64,000 bases of DNA from Cenococcum geophilum 1.58 (Eukaryota > Ascomycota > Dothideomycetes > Gloniales > Gloniaceae). The position numbers and the translations under genes are program-made. Every line of letters starts with the position of its first letter. Position 1 is the first letter of the stretch. The notes below the pieces were generated by a model. It searched no databases and was not told where the DNA came from. It saw nothing but the letters and a program-made list of their open reading frames with translations. Below, piece after piece: positions 36,850-46,123 of this stretch. The stretch is taken from NCBI GenBank assembly GCA_001692895.1, contig KV748177.1, forward strand, positions 2,542,001 through 2,606,000, in the 5' to 3' direction.

Positions 36850-37470
36850 ACCCAGTTAAAGATAATATAAAGAGTCTTAATAGGCGATTAAGCTAGTAGA
36901 TTAAGAACGCAAATAAAGGCCTAAAGTTCGTTAAGCTAGACGCCAATACCTTATAACTCCTAGTATTTATAAATACTTCCTTCGCCAATAATGAGGACCT
37001 ATCTTCGCAAATCGGCTATATATTTATATTAGCAGACGCCTTAAATAAGGCAAATATTATTTACTGGTCCTTAATTAAGTGCAAAAGAGTTACTAAAAGT
37101 GTATTAGCCTTAGAGCTGTACGGTATAGCATATAGTTTTAATATAGGCGCTATAATTAAATCTATACTAGACAAGGTCTTACAGGTTAACTTACTACTTA
37201 TTCTCTACACTAACTTAAAGTCCTTATACGACTATCTCGTCCGACTAGGAAATACGCAAGAGAAACGCTTAATAATTAATATAATATGCCTTTACTAAGC
37301 TTACGAATAAAGACAGATTACTAAAGTTAAGTAGATTAATGGAGATACTAACCCTGCGGACGCTATAACAAAAGGCAAGCCTTATACGGCACTATTATGG
37401 CTTATTGATACGAATTAAGTCGAATTACGGGCTATAGGGTAGGTTAAACGAACGGATTTAGATTTGGTAG
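36850..37470 (+). pseudogene. Copia RNase H relic
   Basis: The frame (stops read as Gln/Trp) contains FANNEDLSSQIGYIFILADA, KCKRVTKSVLALELYGIAYS, LYTNLKSLYDYLVRLGNTQE, KRLIINIICLYQAYEQRQIT and NGDTNPADAITKGKP. These are the copia RNase H blocks, with active-site Asp changed to Asn in TNLKSL (normally TDSKSL). It ends near VKRTDLDLV. Confidence 0.88.
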
Positions 37471-37489
37471 GTATAACGAACTTATACAA

Positions 37490-37594
37490 TATAGAGCCAG
37501 CCACTAAGGCGCTAGTAGTAGGCGAGCTAATAGCGATTTTCCATCCCGGGGATGGAAAATCCTAATTAGCTGGTTTAACGGTATAGCAGAATCC
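37490..37594 (-). repeat. Hairpin module, copy C (inverted)
   Basis: The core at 37,535-37,561 has perfect 13-bp arms, GATTTTCCATCCC and GGGATGGAAAATC, around one base. On the minus strand the order is GATTCT, TTAAACCAGCTAATTAG, hairpin, GCTATTAGCTCGCC, then CTAGCGCCTTAG, the same order as copy A on its plus strand. So it lies inverted relative to pol. It is the best-preserved copy. Confidence 0.85.
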
Positions 37595-37738
37595 AACAGG
37601 TGGCGCGCTCTAGGATTAAAGGTGGAGCTATTGCGTATTATAGACGGGAGAGCTAGTTATTGCGTATACGCTACAAATAGTCTAGAAGTAGACTTAACTT
37701 TAAAGTGTAGATTAGCCTTCTTTTTAGAGTTGCTCCAG

Positions 37739-37907
37739 TGTCGGAACGTTAATCACGTAATGTAGTTACGAGACTACGAAGCGAGACTAACTGTCTGACC
37801 TTAGAGCAACCCCTTTCTTATAAAAACAATCAACTACCAACTTCAATACCGCATACGTACCACTACAAGTGATATTCGTGCACGTTGATAAAGCGAGTAT
37901 ACCGACA
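37739..37907 (+). repeat. Probable copia 3' LTR (169 bp)
   Basis: Begins TGTCGGAACG and ends TACCGACA, giving a TGTCGG/CCGACA terminal inverted repeat. It follows the copia RNase H relic at the expected distance. No partner LTR is present, so the right boundary rests on the inverted termini only. Confidence 0.65.
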
Positions 37908-38975
37908 ATAATCTTAAGTTATTAATAAATATATTCTTAAGCATTCGTGATTAAGGTATTTAAATAAAATTTAATTATATTTATATAATTTAGTTAGTAG
38001 AAAAGAGATTACCTTTTCTCTCTCCCTATTACGTAAACGCTTACCCCGATAGGATACTGGACACGGCGTGAAGGTGCGAGCTTATATCCAGCGAGGGTAA
38101 GCGCCCCGCGCAAGATATAAGGCCGCCCCGCATTATCCTTCCTCCTCCACCTACTCCTATATATATTTATATAATCTATATAATCTATATAATTAAGGCC
38201 TTCGATTTCGATTATAATTATCGGATAACCGATATAGTTATAGTTTAGATAACTAACCTAATGATTATTGGCATCACTGATGACACGTAGGGATGCAATC
38301 ATTCGAATGGTATTGTTGTTGTTGGCATACTCGTCCCCGGTTGAGACTTTCGGCCACAAGGACTCGATGAGTGCGGAAACGCCTGGATGCCGTCTACATG
38401 GCTGGCTCGCCCAGAAGACGGTATTCCGATTTACTATCCATCGTTCCTGTTTCTTAGGACACTATAAATTTTAGCGTAGTTATTTTCAGTTAAGCCAGAG
38501 CATACCGTTTTTGGATTATCCATATCCATCCTATTATCGGGGTTCGAGGCCGAATCTTTGCTAGTCGTTGACATCGAACTTGTCTTTAGAACTATGGGCA
38601 TTATCTAATTCTTCGCCATCAGATCTAATAATAATATCTTCCATTAAAACGTCCAAAGAGGGCATTTTATCTAGTGGCAAACCCGACTTTGGTATTAATT
38701 AGCTAACTGTTTTAAAGTTTTGTGGCCCTCAGGTCAACCGAAATTCATTTAAAAGGTTAATGCCTTACCGCAAATTAGAGTACTTATCCCATGCGCCGTT
38801 AAGGCGTACTCCAAAAGAGGCCCGTGCGCGAACACCAAAACATTAATACGCGTCTCCGCCGTAGTATCTATATAGCTTTGTATATTAATTAAACTACTAT
38901 AATAGGCCGTAAACGTACTTCTAATGATGCAGACCTTGTTAAACCTGATTAATATATTGTTCCAAAGCATAAGAA
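37908..38975. other. Mixed-composition spacer, no recognised gene
   Basis: AT-rich to 38,030, then a less altered stretch with a short TATATAATC microsatellite at about 38,160-38,200. A 68-codon plus-strand ORF at 38,268-38,474 has normal CpA content and a hydrophobic start (MVLLLLAYSS), but I recognise no family. The segment 38,709-38,780 is a copy of 41,075-41,147 on the far side of the piggyBac relic. Confidence 0.4.
38709..38780 (+). repeat. Imperfect direct repeat, left copy
   Basis: Shares CCCTCAG-TCAACC-AAA and CCGCAAATT-AGAG blocks, in the same order and spacing, with 41,075-41,147. The left copy is partly AT-shifted. The pair brackets the piggyBac transposase relic. Confidence 0.65.
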
Positions 38976-40890
38976 AGCCAAAATTCCACCACCCGAGCCT
39001 TGGCTATTGCCTAATTTCATACCGTTTCCTATTAATTTTCTATATACTAATGGCGCACCAAATCTACCACTATACGTTAATCCTACCAATCCTCTTACAT
39101 TATTTAGGCTTATATAGACGGACGACTTACTTAAAGAGCTTGCCGTATATATAAACGAGTATATAAGGCTTTACCCCTACCGAGAATATAAGGATAAAAG
39201 TAGGAGGGTTATAAGGCCTTAAAAATGGAAGCCTACCTCTTTAAGGGAGCTTCTTATATTCTTGGCAGTGACAATTTATATGGGCCTATCACCAGAAAAA
39301 GATATTGAGGAATATTAGACGACCTCCCGCAAGAAGGGAGTTGACTATTTTATAGTAAGGGAGAATATAAGTAAGGATTAGTGGTAGTAGATTGATTTAA
39401 AGCTTTATGTATTAATACTAAAGCTTCCTGGTAACAAGACGAAGGAGTCTCCTTTTAATAAGATTGCTATACTTAGCGATACCCTACGTGACCGTTTTCG
39501 GCTCTATTAGAAGCCTAGAACCTACCTTGCCATTAATGAGATAATTATTTAATTTACCGGCCGAGCTTTTAAAACAGTTAATATTCTAAGTAAACCAACA
39601 CTAGAAGGCTTTAAAGTGTGGGCTGTAGCTAATTAGGGCTATATATTAGACTGGCTTTGGTATATAAAAGGTGATAAAAAGGGACCTATTAATTTGGACG
39701 AGTATTGGATAAAGGATAAGGGCTTTTCTAAGACGTAGGTGGTAGTATTGGACCTTCTGCTACAGGAGCTTAATGGCAAACGATACTTTGATAAGAATAA
39801 GCATATTATATGGCTGGATAACCTTTTCATAAGCGTTAAGCTACTTTATTAGCTTCGCGAGAAAGGAATTGGAGCTATAGGAACCGTACAAACGACTAAA
39901 ATAAGACGTAAGGTAGTTAGCGAATGGGAAGCTAAACAAACGGAGCCAGCTTCACACCTAAAAAAGGATCCTCCTAAGTATATTAATCGGTTGCTCGCAG
40001 ATCTCAAATTAGTACATTTAGGGCAGATTAAATGGGGGAAGTTGTACGGGAGGCTTTTAAAGGATGGCTCTGTTATGGAGTTTGCCTGGAAAGACGCCGA
40101 TATAGTGCTTTTTATAAGTACGGTTAATTTAGGTATGTTTACTATTTAAAAACAAAGCTCTGCGGATGGTGACATTATATATTACTAGGTAGGGTTAAGG
40201 TTTAATAAACGCGACGATGTCCTGCTACTATAGTATCTGGAGCCTAATAAACGCGTAAAATCTTCGGAAACAAGGCTATAAAGGAGCTCTTGATACCACA
40301 GTTTATTAATATATATAACCACTTTATAGGCGGCGTTAATTAAGCCGATTAACTAAGGTTATATTATAACATACAGAGGACACACTTGAAGTTGTGGAAG
40401 TCCCTCTACTACTTCCTTCTTAATATAACTGTTACTAATTGCTATAAACTCTCTACTAAGTTAGTCCCTGGCCATTAGCCCACCCGTAGTGCCTATAAAG
40501 CCTTCCGCGAAGACCTTGTCAGTGCCTTATTTAAACATAGTGAACGTCTTACCAAACCACCCGGCCTGTTTGCTATAATGGAGGATAAGGATATTTATAA
40601 GGCTCCTGCGGAGGAACACGGGCATGAGCCCGTTTAGCTGTTTCCTAAGAAGCTAAGCTGTGTAGCTTGTGCTGCAGGTAGAAGAGGTGTAAATAAGTAA
40701 GCAAAAATAAAGCCTTTTATGGAGCTTTTAGTAAACATAATACAGAAACCTCGCGGTAGTAAGGAATGGGTAAGATGACGTCGTCCTCCAAGGACTAAAT
40801 TTGGCTGTGCTCTATGCAATATACCCCTCTATAAAGAAGGACCTTGCTAGCAAGAACACCTTAGCCTAATTAGGACATAATAGAGTCAAT
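38976..40890 (+). pseudogene. piggyBac-type transposase (DDE_Tnp_1_7) pseudogene
   Basis: One frame, broken by Gln-type TAG/TAA, covers almost the whole transposase. The N-terminal part has YTNGAPNLPLYVNPTNPLTL, and KWKPTSLRELLIFLAVTIYM follows at about 39,225-39,285. The first catalytic block LAINEIII-FTGRA (39,530-39,570) has Asp changed to Asn at 39,535-39,537. The second block IIWLDNLFIS (about 39,805-39,830) is intact. WGKLYGRLLKDG, AWKDADIVLF and the late block FINIYNHFIGGVN-AD-LRL (40,290-40,360) follow. A shift of frame occurs between about 40,150 and 40,250. The C-terminal Cys-rich domain contains CVACAAG (40,660) and FGCALCNIPLYKEGPC (40,800-40,850). Such enzymes cut and paste at TTAA. 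I could not fix the terminal inverted repeats. Confidence 0.88.
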
Positions 40891-40902
40891 TATATATCAA
40901 AT

Positions 40903-41199
40903 TTGAGCTTTATTATAATGATTTGGAGCCTTAATTCGTTGATTAAATCTATAGCTTTATTTCGCCAAGATTCGATTCAATCTAGAGACTCTAGTTGGTT
41001 CGCTTACGAGTACGCCTTTCTCAACGGCGCATGGGATAGATTGCGCGTGAGCGAACCCAACAAATTAGTGGACGTCTTCAAAGTTCTGTTACCCTCAGTT
41101 CAACCAAAATCTGTTAAATGGAGTAATTCCTGCCGCAAATTGAGAGGTTTTATACTGCTTACCCTTAAGCAGTTGTATGCGATCGGAAAGGCGAGGTGA
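40903..41199 (+). pseudogene. Unrecognised 98-codon ORF, probable gene fragment
   Basis: Intact frame with normal composition, rich in aromatic and basic residues (SSWFAYEYAFLNGAWDRLRV, SNSCRKLRGFILLTLKQ). Part of it (41,075-41,147) is duplicated at 38,709-38,780, where the frame is not kept. It starts where the piggyBac relic ends, so it may be the interrupted remainder of a host gene. Family not recognised. Confidence 0.35.
41075..41147 (+). repeat. Imperfect direct repeat, right copy
   Basis: Partner of 38,709-38,780. This copy keeps normal CpA content, whereas the left copy is partly RIP-like. Confidence 0.65.
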
Positions 41200-41360
41200 G
41201 GCCTGACGAAGGTGAAGTGGTGGCCCTATTTCGTATTAAGCTTTCGGCTATTCTCCGGGCTTCGGACTCCGGCCACTCAAGCCCTTGATAAAAATTTCAC
41301 TTAACCCCAGGGGACATTTACCAATCAAATCTCACCTACGAATACCATCATCCAGCCCGC

Positions 41361-41567
41361 ATGCATAAGCCTGACAGGTGGCTTGGGCTTGGCGATTGGA
41401 GACGGGGAGAGGGCCCTCGTCCGCCCGTGCGCGGACGGGGCGTTTGGCGCGGACGGGACGTTTGGCGCGGACGGAGCGTCCAGCGCAGACAAGCTGGCAC
41501 CCCCACTACTCTCGATGAAACTGCGATCTCCTCTTCTTCGTCGTCGCCTGGCCCCCTCTCTTTACAG
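41361..41567 (+). other. Possible 5' exon of the deaminase gene
   Basis: A 69-codon open frame starting at ATG 41,361 (MHKPDRWLGLGDWRR), Arg/Gly-rich through short GCGGACGG DNA repeats and then Ser-rich, ends at a consensus donor CAG|GTACGT (41,568). An acceptor CTAG ends at 41,634 with an AATAAC branch-like site 13 nt before it. Splicing this 67-bp intron would join in phase to the ATG at 41,638. It is optional, since translation can also start at 41,638. Confidence 0.4.
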
Positions 41568-41637
41568 GTACGTTTCAACAAATCCAAAGGCCGCTTGATG
41601 GATCATAGTTACAGTTCAATAACGAAGATTCTAGCCG

Positions 41638-43019
41638 ATGGGACCTCCGGAAGATTATATCCACGGACTTTCTCAGGTGCAATTCCACTACGGGTCGAGC
41701 AGAGACGTATCAGCCTGGTCACACGCAACTAAGAGCGACCAAGACCATGTAGCCGTTCTCGAGGGCCTGGCGCTCCTACTCGTTTTTACTCCGAAAGGAG
41801 ATGTGGCGGCGACATCATCTTGGCGATCAGCAGATGAATTAAAACTCCTATGGGCGAAAAACCAGCCTGTTGACGACAATAACCAACTCCGGTATATCGA
41901 GGAGCTGCTTGAAAACGTAAAGAATGGCACTGGGACTCGTGAATTGTTGAATACGGTTATTGCTATGTGCAGAGAAAAGATTTTTCATCGAGTCAAGAAG
42001 TTGGCAAATTCATTCGGTGTGAGCCAGAACAATCAAAGGCAAGAGGAATCGAATCTGTGGCAATTTGATGAGACTAAGGAACCGCATCAAAAGTTGGAGG
42101 CTGCGCTGAAGAATTCTGGCTGGTGTAAAAATGTGTCGACTGTCTATGCACTCGATCGTTTCACGCGCGTTGTGGGAAAGGTTATAAAAACCTCTGAAGT
42201 GAAGTATTTCTGGAATATCCTTTATTTCTCATGGTCTGTTACATCAATTGCCGACCTCAACAAGGTGTTGGAAGAAAAACAAGTTAGATATCTGAGCAAG
42301 CTCGGTGATTATGTGCGGATAATTAAGCAAATGCCCTTACTTCTTAAGAAGGCTGGTAAAGCGAAGATTACTATTGAGCAGGTAATAACTTAATATATAC
42401 TCCTTATCCCTTAGCTAATCACTAGTAGGTGCGACCTCCAGTAGCGAAACTTGTTGAAGTCATCTCGGGTTCTCTTGAGGTCCTTAACCTACGATGCGGT
42501 CAAATTGTCCCCGATGGAGTTAAGTCAATCGAGAATTGGGATCAAGTCACGGACGTATATCAGAAGGCACAGCCGGGACACCCAACCGTCGGGAAGAAGA
42601 TAGTAAATTTTACTCAACACTGCGAAATCACTCTTGCGCTAAACATGCTTGACCGCCGTACTCAGACAAACGCTAAACAAAAAATCGAGATCGGCGTGTC
42701 GAAGGCTTGCTGCGAATGGTGTTGTGAGTATCTAAACCTCCTTGACTTAACATACTCGAACAGCACGATCTTAATCCGTGCCTCTCACGGGAAGCAACCC
42801 GACGGTTGGATGATACCGCCTAATAGTCTAAAATCAGTGGCAAAGAATATGGAACGGTTCATTGAGAAGAGGGTCGATGATGTTATATGGAAAATTAAAG
42901 GCCGTCGGCGATCTGACTCGAATGAGTTGCCGGATTTTACGATGGGGGAGCTCGACTTTGAAGCTAGTGAACGGGATATCACTGAGAATAACGCTGATTC
43001 CGACATGTGGGATGTTTAG
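41638..43019 (+). CDS. OTT_1508-like zinc deaminase family protein (two exons)
   Basis: Exons 41,638-42,381 and 42,429-43,019 join in phase 0 to give 444 residues. The N-terminal half is helical, with EGLALLLVFTPKGDVAATSS near residues 45-65 and ELKLLWAKNQPV, a region I know from fungal proteins of this family. The C-terminal half carries the zinc-deaminase signature: H312-C-E314 (HCEITLALNML, 42,618-42,626), then IGVSK and C343-E-W-C346 (42,711-42,722). The HxE/CxxC pair fits the cytidine-deaminase fold, and IGVSKxxC is typical of fungal OTT_1508-like deaminases. The substrate is unknown: nucleic-acid editing or a toxin-like role is suggested for the superfamily but not shown here. The C-terminal tail is acidic. 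Composition is normal and there are no RIP stops, so the gene is probably functional. Confidence 0.75.
42382..42428 (+). other. Intron in the deaminase gene (47 bp)
   Basis: Donor CAG|GTAATA, branch-like GCTAATC at about 42,414-42,420, acceptor TAG at 42,426-42,428. Using the AG three bases earlier would put TAG in frame. The chosen acceptor continues the frame as VRPPVAKLVEVI. Confidence 0.8.
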
Positions 43020-43733
43020 AGACCACTCATAAATAGATAATAGACTGATTCCCTACTTTTTCTGCAAGCAAGTGGTATAAAATTTATGTCAGCACCCTCA
43101 ACGTGAAGTTGAAAGGTGATGGGAATAAAGCGGGGCTAGATGCTTGCCGCACGGAACAGCTCTTGTCAATATAACGATCCTCTATTAGGACTTGGTTAGA
43201 ACAATGTCGAGGCTTCCGAATAAGTTAATTTAAAACCATGTATGAAGAAATAAAGTGTTTTTCCGGATAGCTTGAACCGCAACGAGCGATACCATTGGCA
43301 CGAACACCGTATGCTTATGGTAACCACAATACCTCAACAGTCCCTTCAACTGTCGAACTCAATCACAATTCAAGGCCTCACTACTTTCCAAGCAAGGAAA
43401 ACGCATGGTAATTTTACGATTGATGGCCTAGCGGAGATGGTGATCAACTCGACTCGCACCGAAATAATGCTGTGAAGCACCTTTCTTACTGATGAAATAA
43501 ACGCCATGCTACCACCAATTGCAGCTCCTTGTGTCGGTTATGCGACCGATGGAAACTCTGATTATGAATACATGCAAGAAGACCTAAAATGCTTTATGCG
43601 CCCTTCTATCGCTCATCGGGAGGGCCTGAGAAGATGCCCATTCGTAGCCTGTGGGCCTATGAACAAATCTAGTTAGTCTTCCGTATTATTGAAGTTTCTC
43701 TGGGATCTTTCGAATTATGAGGTTGGGGTGTCT
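43020..43733. other. Intergenic, no supported gene
   Basis: Normal composition. A 67-codon ORF at 43,272-43,475 (+) and a short plus-strand frame at 43,505-43,665 with scattered Cys (FVACGPMNKSS) have no recognised family. The region holds the convergent 3' ends and probable 3' UTRs of the deaminase and ORM genes. Confidence 0.5.
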
Positions 43734-44339
43734 CTAACGTACCGCCGGCAATTTCGGTAACACGACGGCTATTGTAGCTAAGAAATTGATCATGAAATAC
43801 GTCAAGTCGTAATGCGTGTAATGTGTGCTGATTAAAAAGAGAATTATAGGCACGCTCATCAGAAACTTCTTTGCAGGCGTGTATTGATCGCCATTATCAA
43901 TTTGTTCCCACATGTTCAGGTTGTCATAGGCCCCAGCATTGAAGTCGAAGGGCACTCCGCGAACGTAATGAAACATTAAGTAGGAGCCGAACATGTAGGA
44001 TATGTTTGTAAGGGTCCAGGAAGTCTCTTGTGATACGCCAGGAATGATGTCGAAGAGGATTTTGGCCAAGACAATGAGTACGAAGTGGATGACCCATGCT
44101 CCTGAAGGAAACCACGTGTTAGCTCCAGCTTCTAGAAAATCAACCATATCCCAAGTTGTTGTTTACAGCTGCGGAGCTCCTTCGTCAGGAATATACCACA
44201 TACCTTTAGCATTGACCCAATTCGCGTTCAAGTTTGGCAGAGCAGCCTGGTCATTAATATGTTCCAACGACTCTGGAGGCTCCGTATACATGAGACTACT
44301 GGAGCGCCTCCTCCGACCATTCTTGCTATTCAAGACCAT
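43734..44339 (-). CDS. ORM1: ORM1/ORMDL-family sphingolipid homeostasis protein
   Basis: Two exons, 44,339-44,204 and 44,101-43,734, encode 167 residues, close to the usual ORMDL length. The N-terminus has the regulatory Arg/Ser tract RRRRSSSLMYTEPPESLE, which in yeast Orm proteins is the phosphorylation-controlled region. The exon junction yields NWVNAK-GAWVIH, the conserved family sequence. Four hydrophobic segments follow, with SWTLTNISYMFGSYLMFHYV, GVPFDFNAGAYDNLNMWEQI, QYTPAKKFLMSVPI and THYTHYDLTYFMINF. ORM proteins sit in the ER membrane and restrain serine palmitoyltransferase. The ATG-initiated ORF starting at 44,147 runs through intron sequence and is not the true start. The gene is divergent from the IEC3-like gene. 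The symbol follows family usage. Confidence 0.95.
44102..44203 (-). other. Intron in the ORM gene (102 bp)
   Basis: On the minus strand, donor AAAG|GTATGT and acceptor TTTCCTTCAG|GAGCATGG. This splice restores NAKGAWVIH exactly as in other ascomycete ORM proteins. The alternative acceptor TTTTCTAG would add about ten residues not found in the family. Confidence 0.88.
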
Positions 44340-44897
44340 GTTGCGCTCCGCGGATGATGCACTTAGATGGGCTGGGTGTGGATCGCCGGCGAAGGTAAGG
44401 TGAGAACGGTTAAGAAGTATTGGGGACAGTTTGGCGGTATTGAGGATGATGCAGGACAGGCCTGAATGATGCTTGGAGGATAGAGAGTAGCGTATAGAAA
44501 GACAAGAGAAGTAGACAAATGCTCCTAGAAGTCATGGGACTAGGATTAGTATGGGCAAGCAAGCGCAGCAATAGCTTGGGGGACTTACTGCAAAGGCAAG
44601 ATTCCGGCTTGTCCGAAGTTCGAGAGTATGGACAAACGAATGGCGAGCTATAGTAAGCCTTAGAATATTATGAAGCTGTACGGAGAACAGCAAAGCTGAT
44701 AGGGCAAGAAGACAAGTAGTTGGTGTGAGAAAGGCAATGGGCTGGCCAGGTGGACTAGAGATGGCGTACTATGTGTAACGTCAACGTTTCCCTCGTGAAC
44801 TGCCTCACGATGCGCTAAACCACCACGCGAACCTCCCTTTACTAGACTGATCCACCCTGCTCATCACTGCAACACCAACACCATTACAACCACCAAC
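44340..44897. promoter_or_regulatory. Shared divergent promoter region, ORM and IEC3-like genes
   Basis: A 558-bp non-coding gap separates the two divergent start codons. It has normal composition and no RIP signature. I see no canonical TATA box placed for either gene. The bidirectional promoter role is inferred from gene arrangement only. Confidence 0.55.
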
Positions 44898-46123
44898 ATG
44901 GCTGGCATCGAAGCTCAACGGGAAGGCCAAGCTGTGCCTCCTCCAGAAACCACAGAACCCGCTCCTAAACCGGTCAAAAGATCATGGAGGTTAGCACGCG
45001 CCAAGCCAGGCTTGCATTGCATTGCTCAAGCTAACTCGACGGCAGGCGCAAGTATCGCAAGATGAGGGCCGTCTTCGAAGAGAAGATGCATACAAGTAAT
45101 TCTCTAATTAGAGAAGAGTATAAAGCGGTGGCTCTTGCGCGTCGGTTACAAGAGCAAAACGAGTACGTTTGGTCGCAAACATCACGAGTATTTAATAGCT
45201 CACAGAAACTATCCAGCCAAATACTCGACCTCCTTCTTGTCATCAATGATGCCGCACGCATACCTAGCTCTCTCCGCTTTGACCTACGCTCCCCGTCTCC
45301 TAGCCAGTCTGCCGTTCCATCTCTTGAACCAGACGATGAGGCCAATCCCGAAGCCATCCAGAATCTCCTTCGAGAAGCACGCGTTGAGCTAGCTGCCGGA
45401 CAACTCTCACCCGAAGAGTTTGCACAGATGGAAGCAAAACTAAGTACTAAAGCGCCTGCCGTAGGCCCTCGCACCCTCATACATCTCCAAAACAAGACTC
45501 CTCATACGTCGCAACCCCCCGAGCCGCTCCCCGATGACCTTCAAATCGGTGACAATGCTCCCGGTTATCTCTCGCCCAACCATGAAGAAGAATACCTCCT
45601 AGCTGCCGACGCTGCGCTTACCGACCCTTTAGTTTATGACCCGTCATCGCGCGATGGCCGTCCACTTCGCATAGCTACGCAGCCGCTACCTACCGATAAA
45701 GAGCTTACACTACGCAACCCAGACAGCGTATATAACTGGTTGCGGAAGCACCAGCCGCAGGTATTTTTACAGGACAAGGACCCGCATCACGAGAATGCGT
45801 CCGAGAAATCTAGCGCCCGGCCCGCTGCTGCGCCGCACGGACACCAGGGGCGTGGTGGAGGAAAGCGCCCTTCCGCCGTCTCAACATCAACGCCGGGCCC
45901 GAAGATGGAGCAGGATATGCTGGATGATGAGATCGGCTTCATTCCTGAGACGGGAACGGGCAGCGCCAAGGCACGGCGCAACAAGGATGACGAGCCATAC
46001 AGGCCGAAGGGTGGAAGCAGCCGGCCCGCCAAACGGAAGAGGGAAGACGGAGAAAGTGGGAAGGGGGGAAGGAAAAAGTCACGAGTGAGCGGAGGAGCGG
46101 GAGGCAGTGGAGGTGTTAGCTGA
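44898..46123 (+). CDS. IEC3-like subunit of the INO80 chromatin-remodelling complex
   Basis: Two exons, 44,898-44,989 and 45,046-46,123, encode 389 residues. The splice creates the conserved N-terminal block KRSWRRKYRKMRAVFEEKM (residues about 27-45), followed by SLIREEYKAVALARRLQEQN, which identifies the Ino80_Iec3 family. The middle is Pro/Ser-rich with an acidic helical patch (about 115-150). A conserved segment NPDSVYNWLRKHQPQVFLQD lies near 245-265. The C-terminus is a disordered Lys/Arg/Gly-rich tail (KRKRED, GRKKSRV) that looks like nuclear localisation and DNA-contacting sequence. The role of the complex is nucleosome sliding and H2A.Z exchange in the nucleus. The ATG at 45,062 lies inside exon 2 and is less likely because it would drop the conserved block. 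Confidence 0.87.
44990..45045 (+). other. Intron in the IEC3-like gene (56 bp)
   Basis: Donor GGAG|GTTAGC, branch site GCTAACTC at about 45,030-45,037, acceptor GGCAG at 45,045. Splicing splits an Arg codon and gives SWRRKYRKMRAV. Confidence 0.88.

Larger units (their letters stand above)
36850..37907 (+). mobile_element. 3' fragment of a second copia element
   Basis: A 5'-truncated element consisting of the end of pol (36,850-37,470), a 3' region with hairpin copy C, and an LTR at 37,739-37,907. No 5' LTR or matching gag was found to the left, so it is a fragment. It belongs to a different family from the 8-15 kb element: the LTR termini and sequence differ. Confidence 0.82.

Noticed and set aside
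38749-39154. ORFs at the piggyBac N-terminus (73 codons minus, 76 codons plus)
   Set aside because: Both are in frames other than the transposase frame, which reads YTNGAPNLPLYVNP and matches the family.
41348-41930. Minus-strand ORFs opposite the deaminase gene 5' end
   Set aside because: They are antisense shadows in GC-rich sequence without family resemblance.
44002-44403. 133-codon plus-strand ORF
   Set aside because: It is antisense to the ORM gene and runs through its intron and upstream region.
45031-45495. 154-codon minus-strand ORF
   Set aside because: It is antisense to the IEC3-like exon 2, which has a conserved family match.
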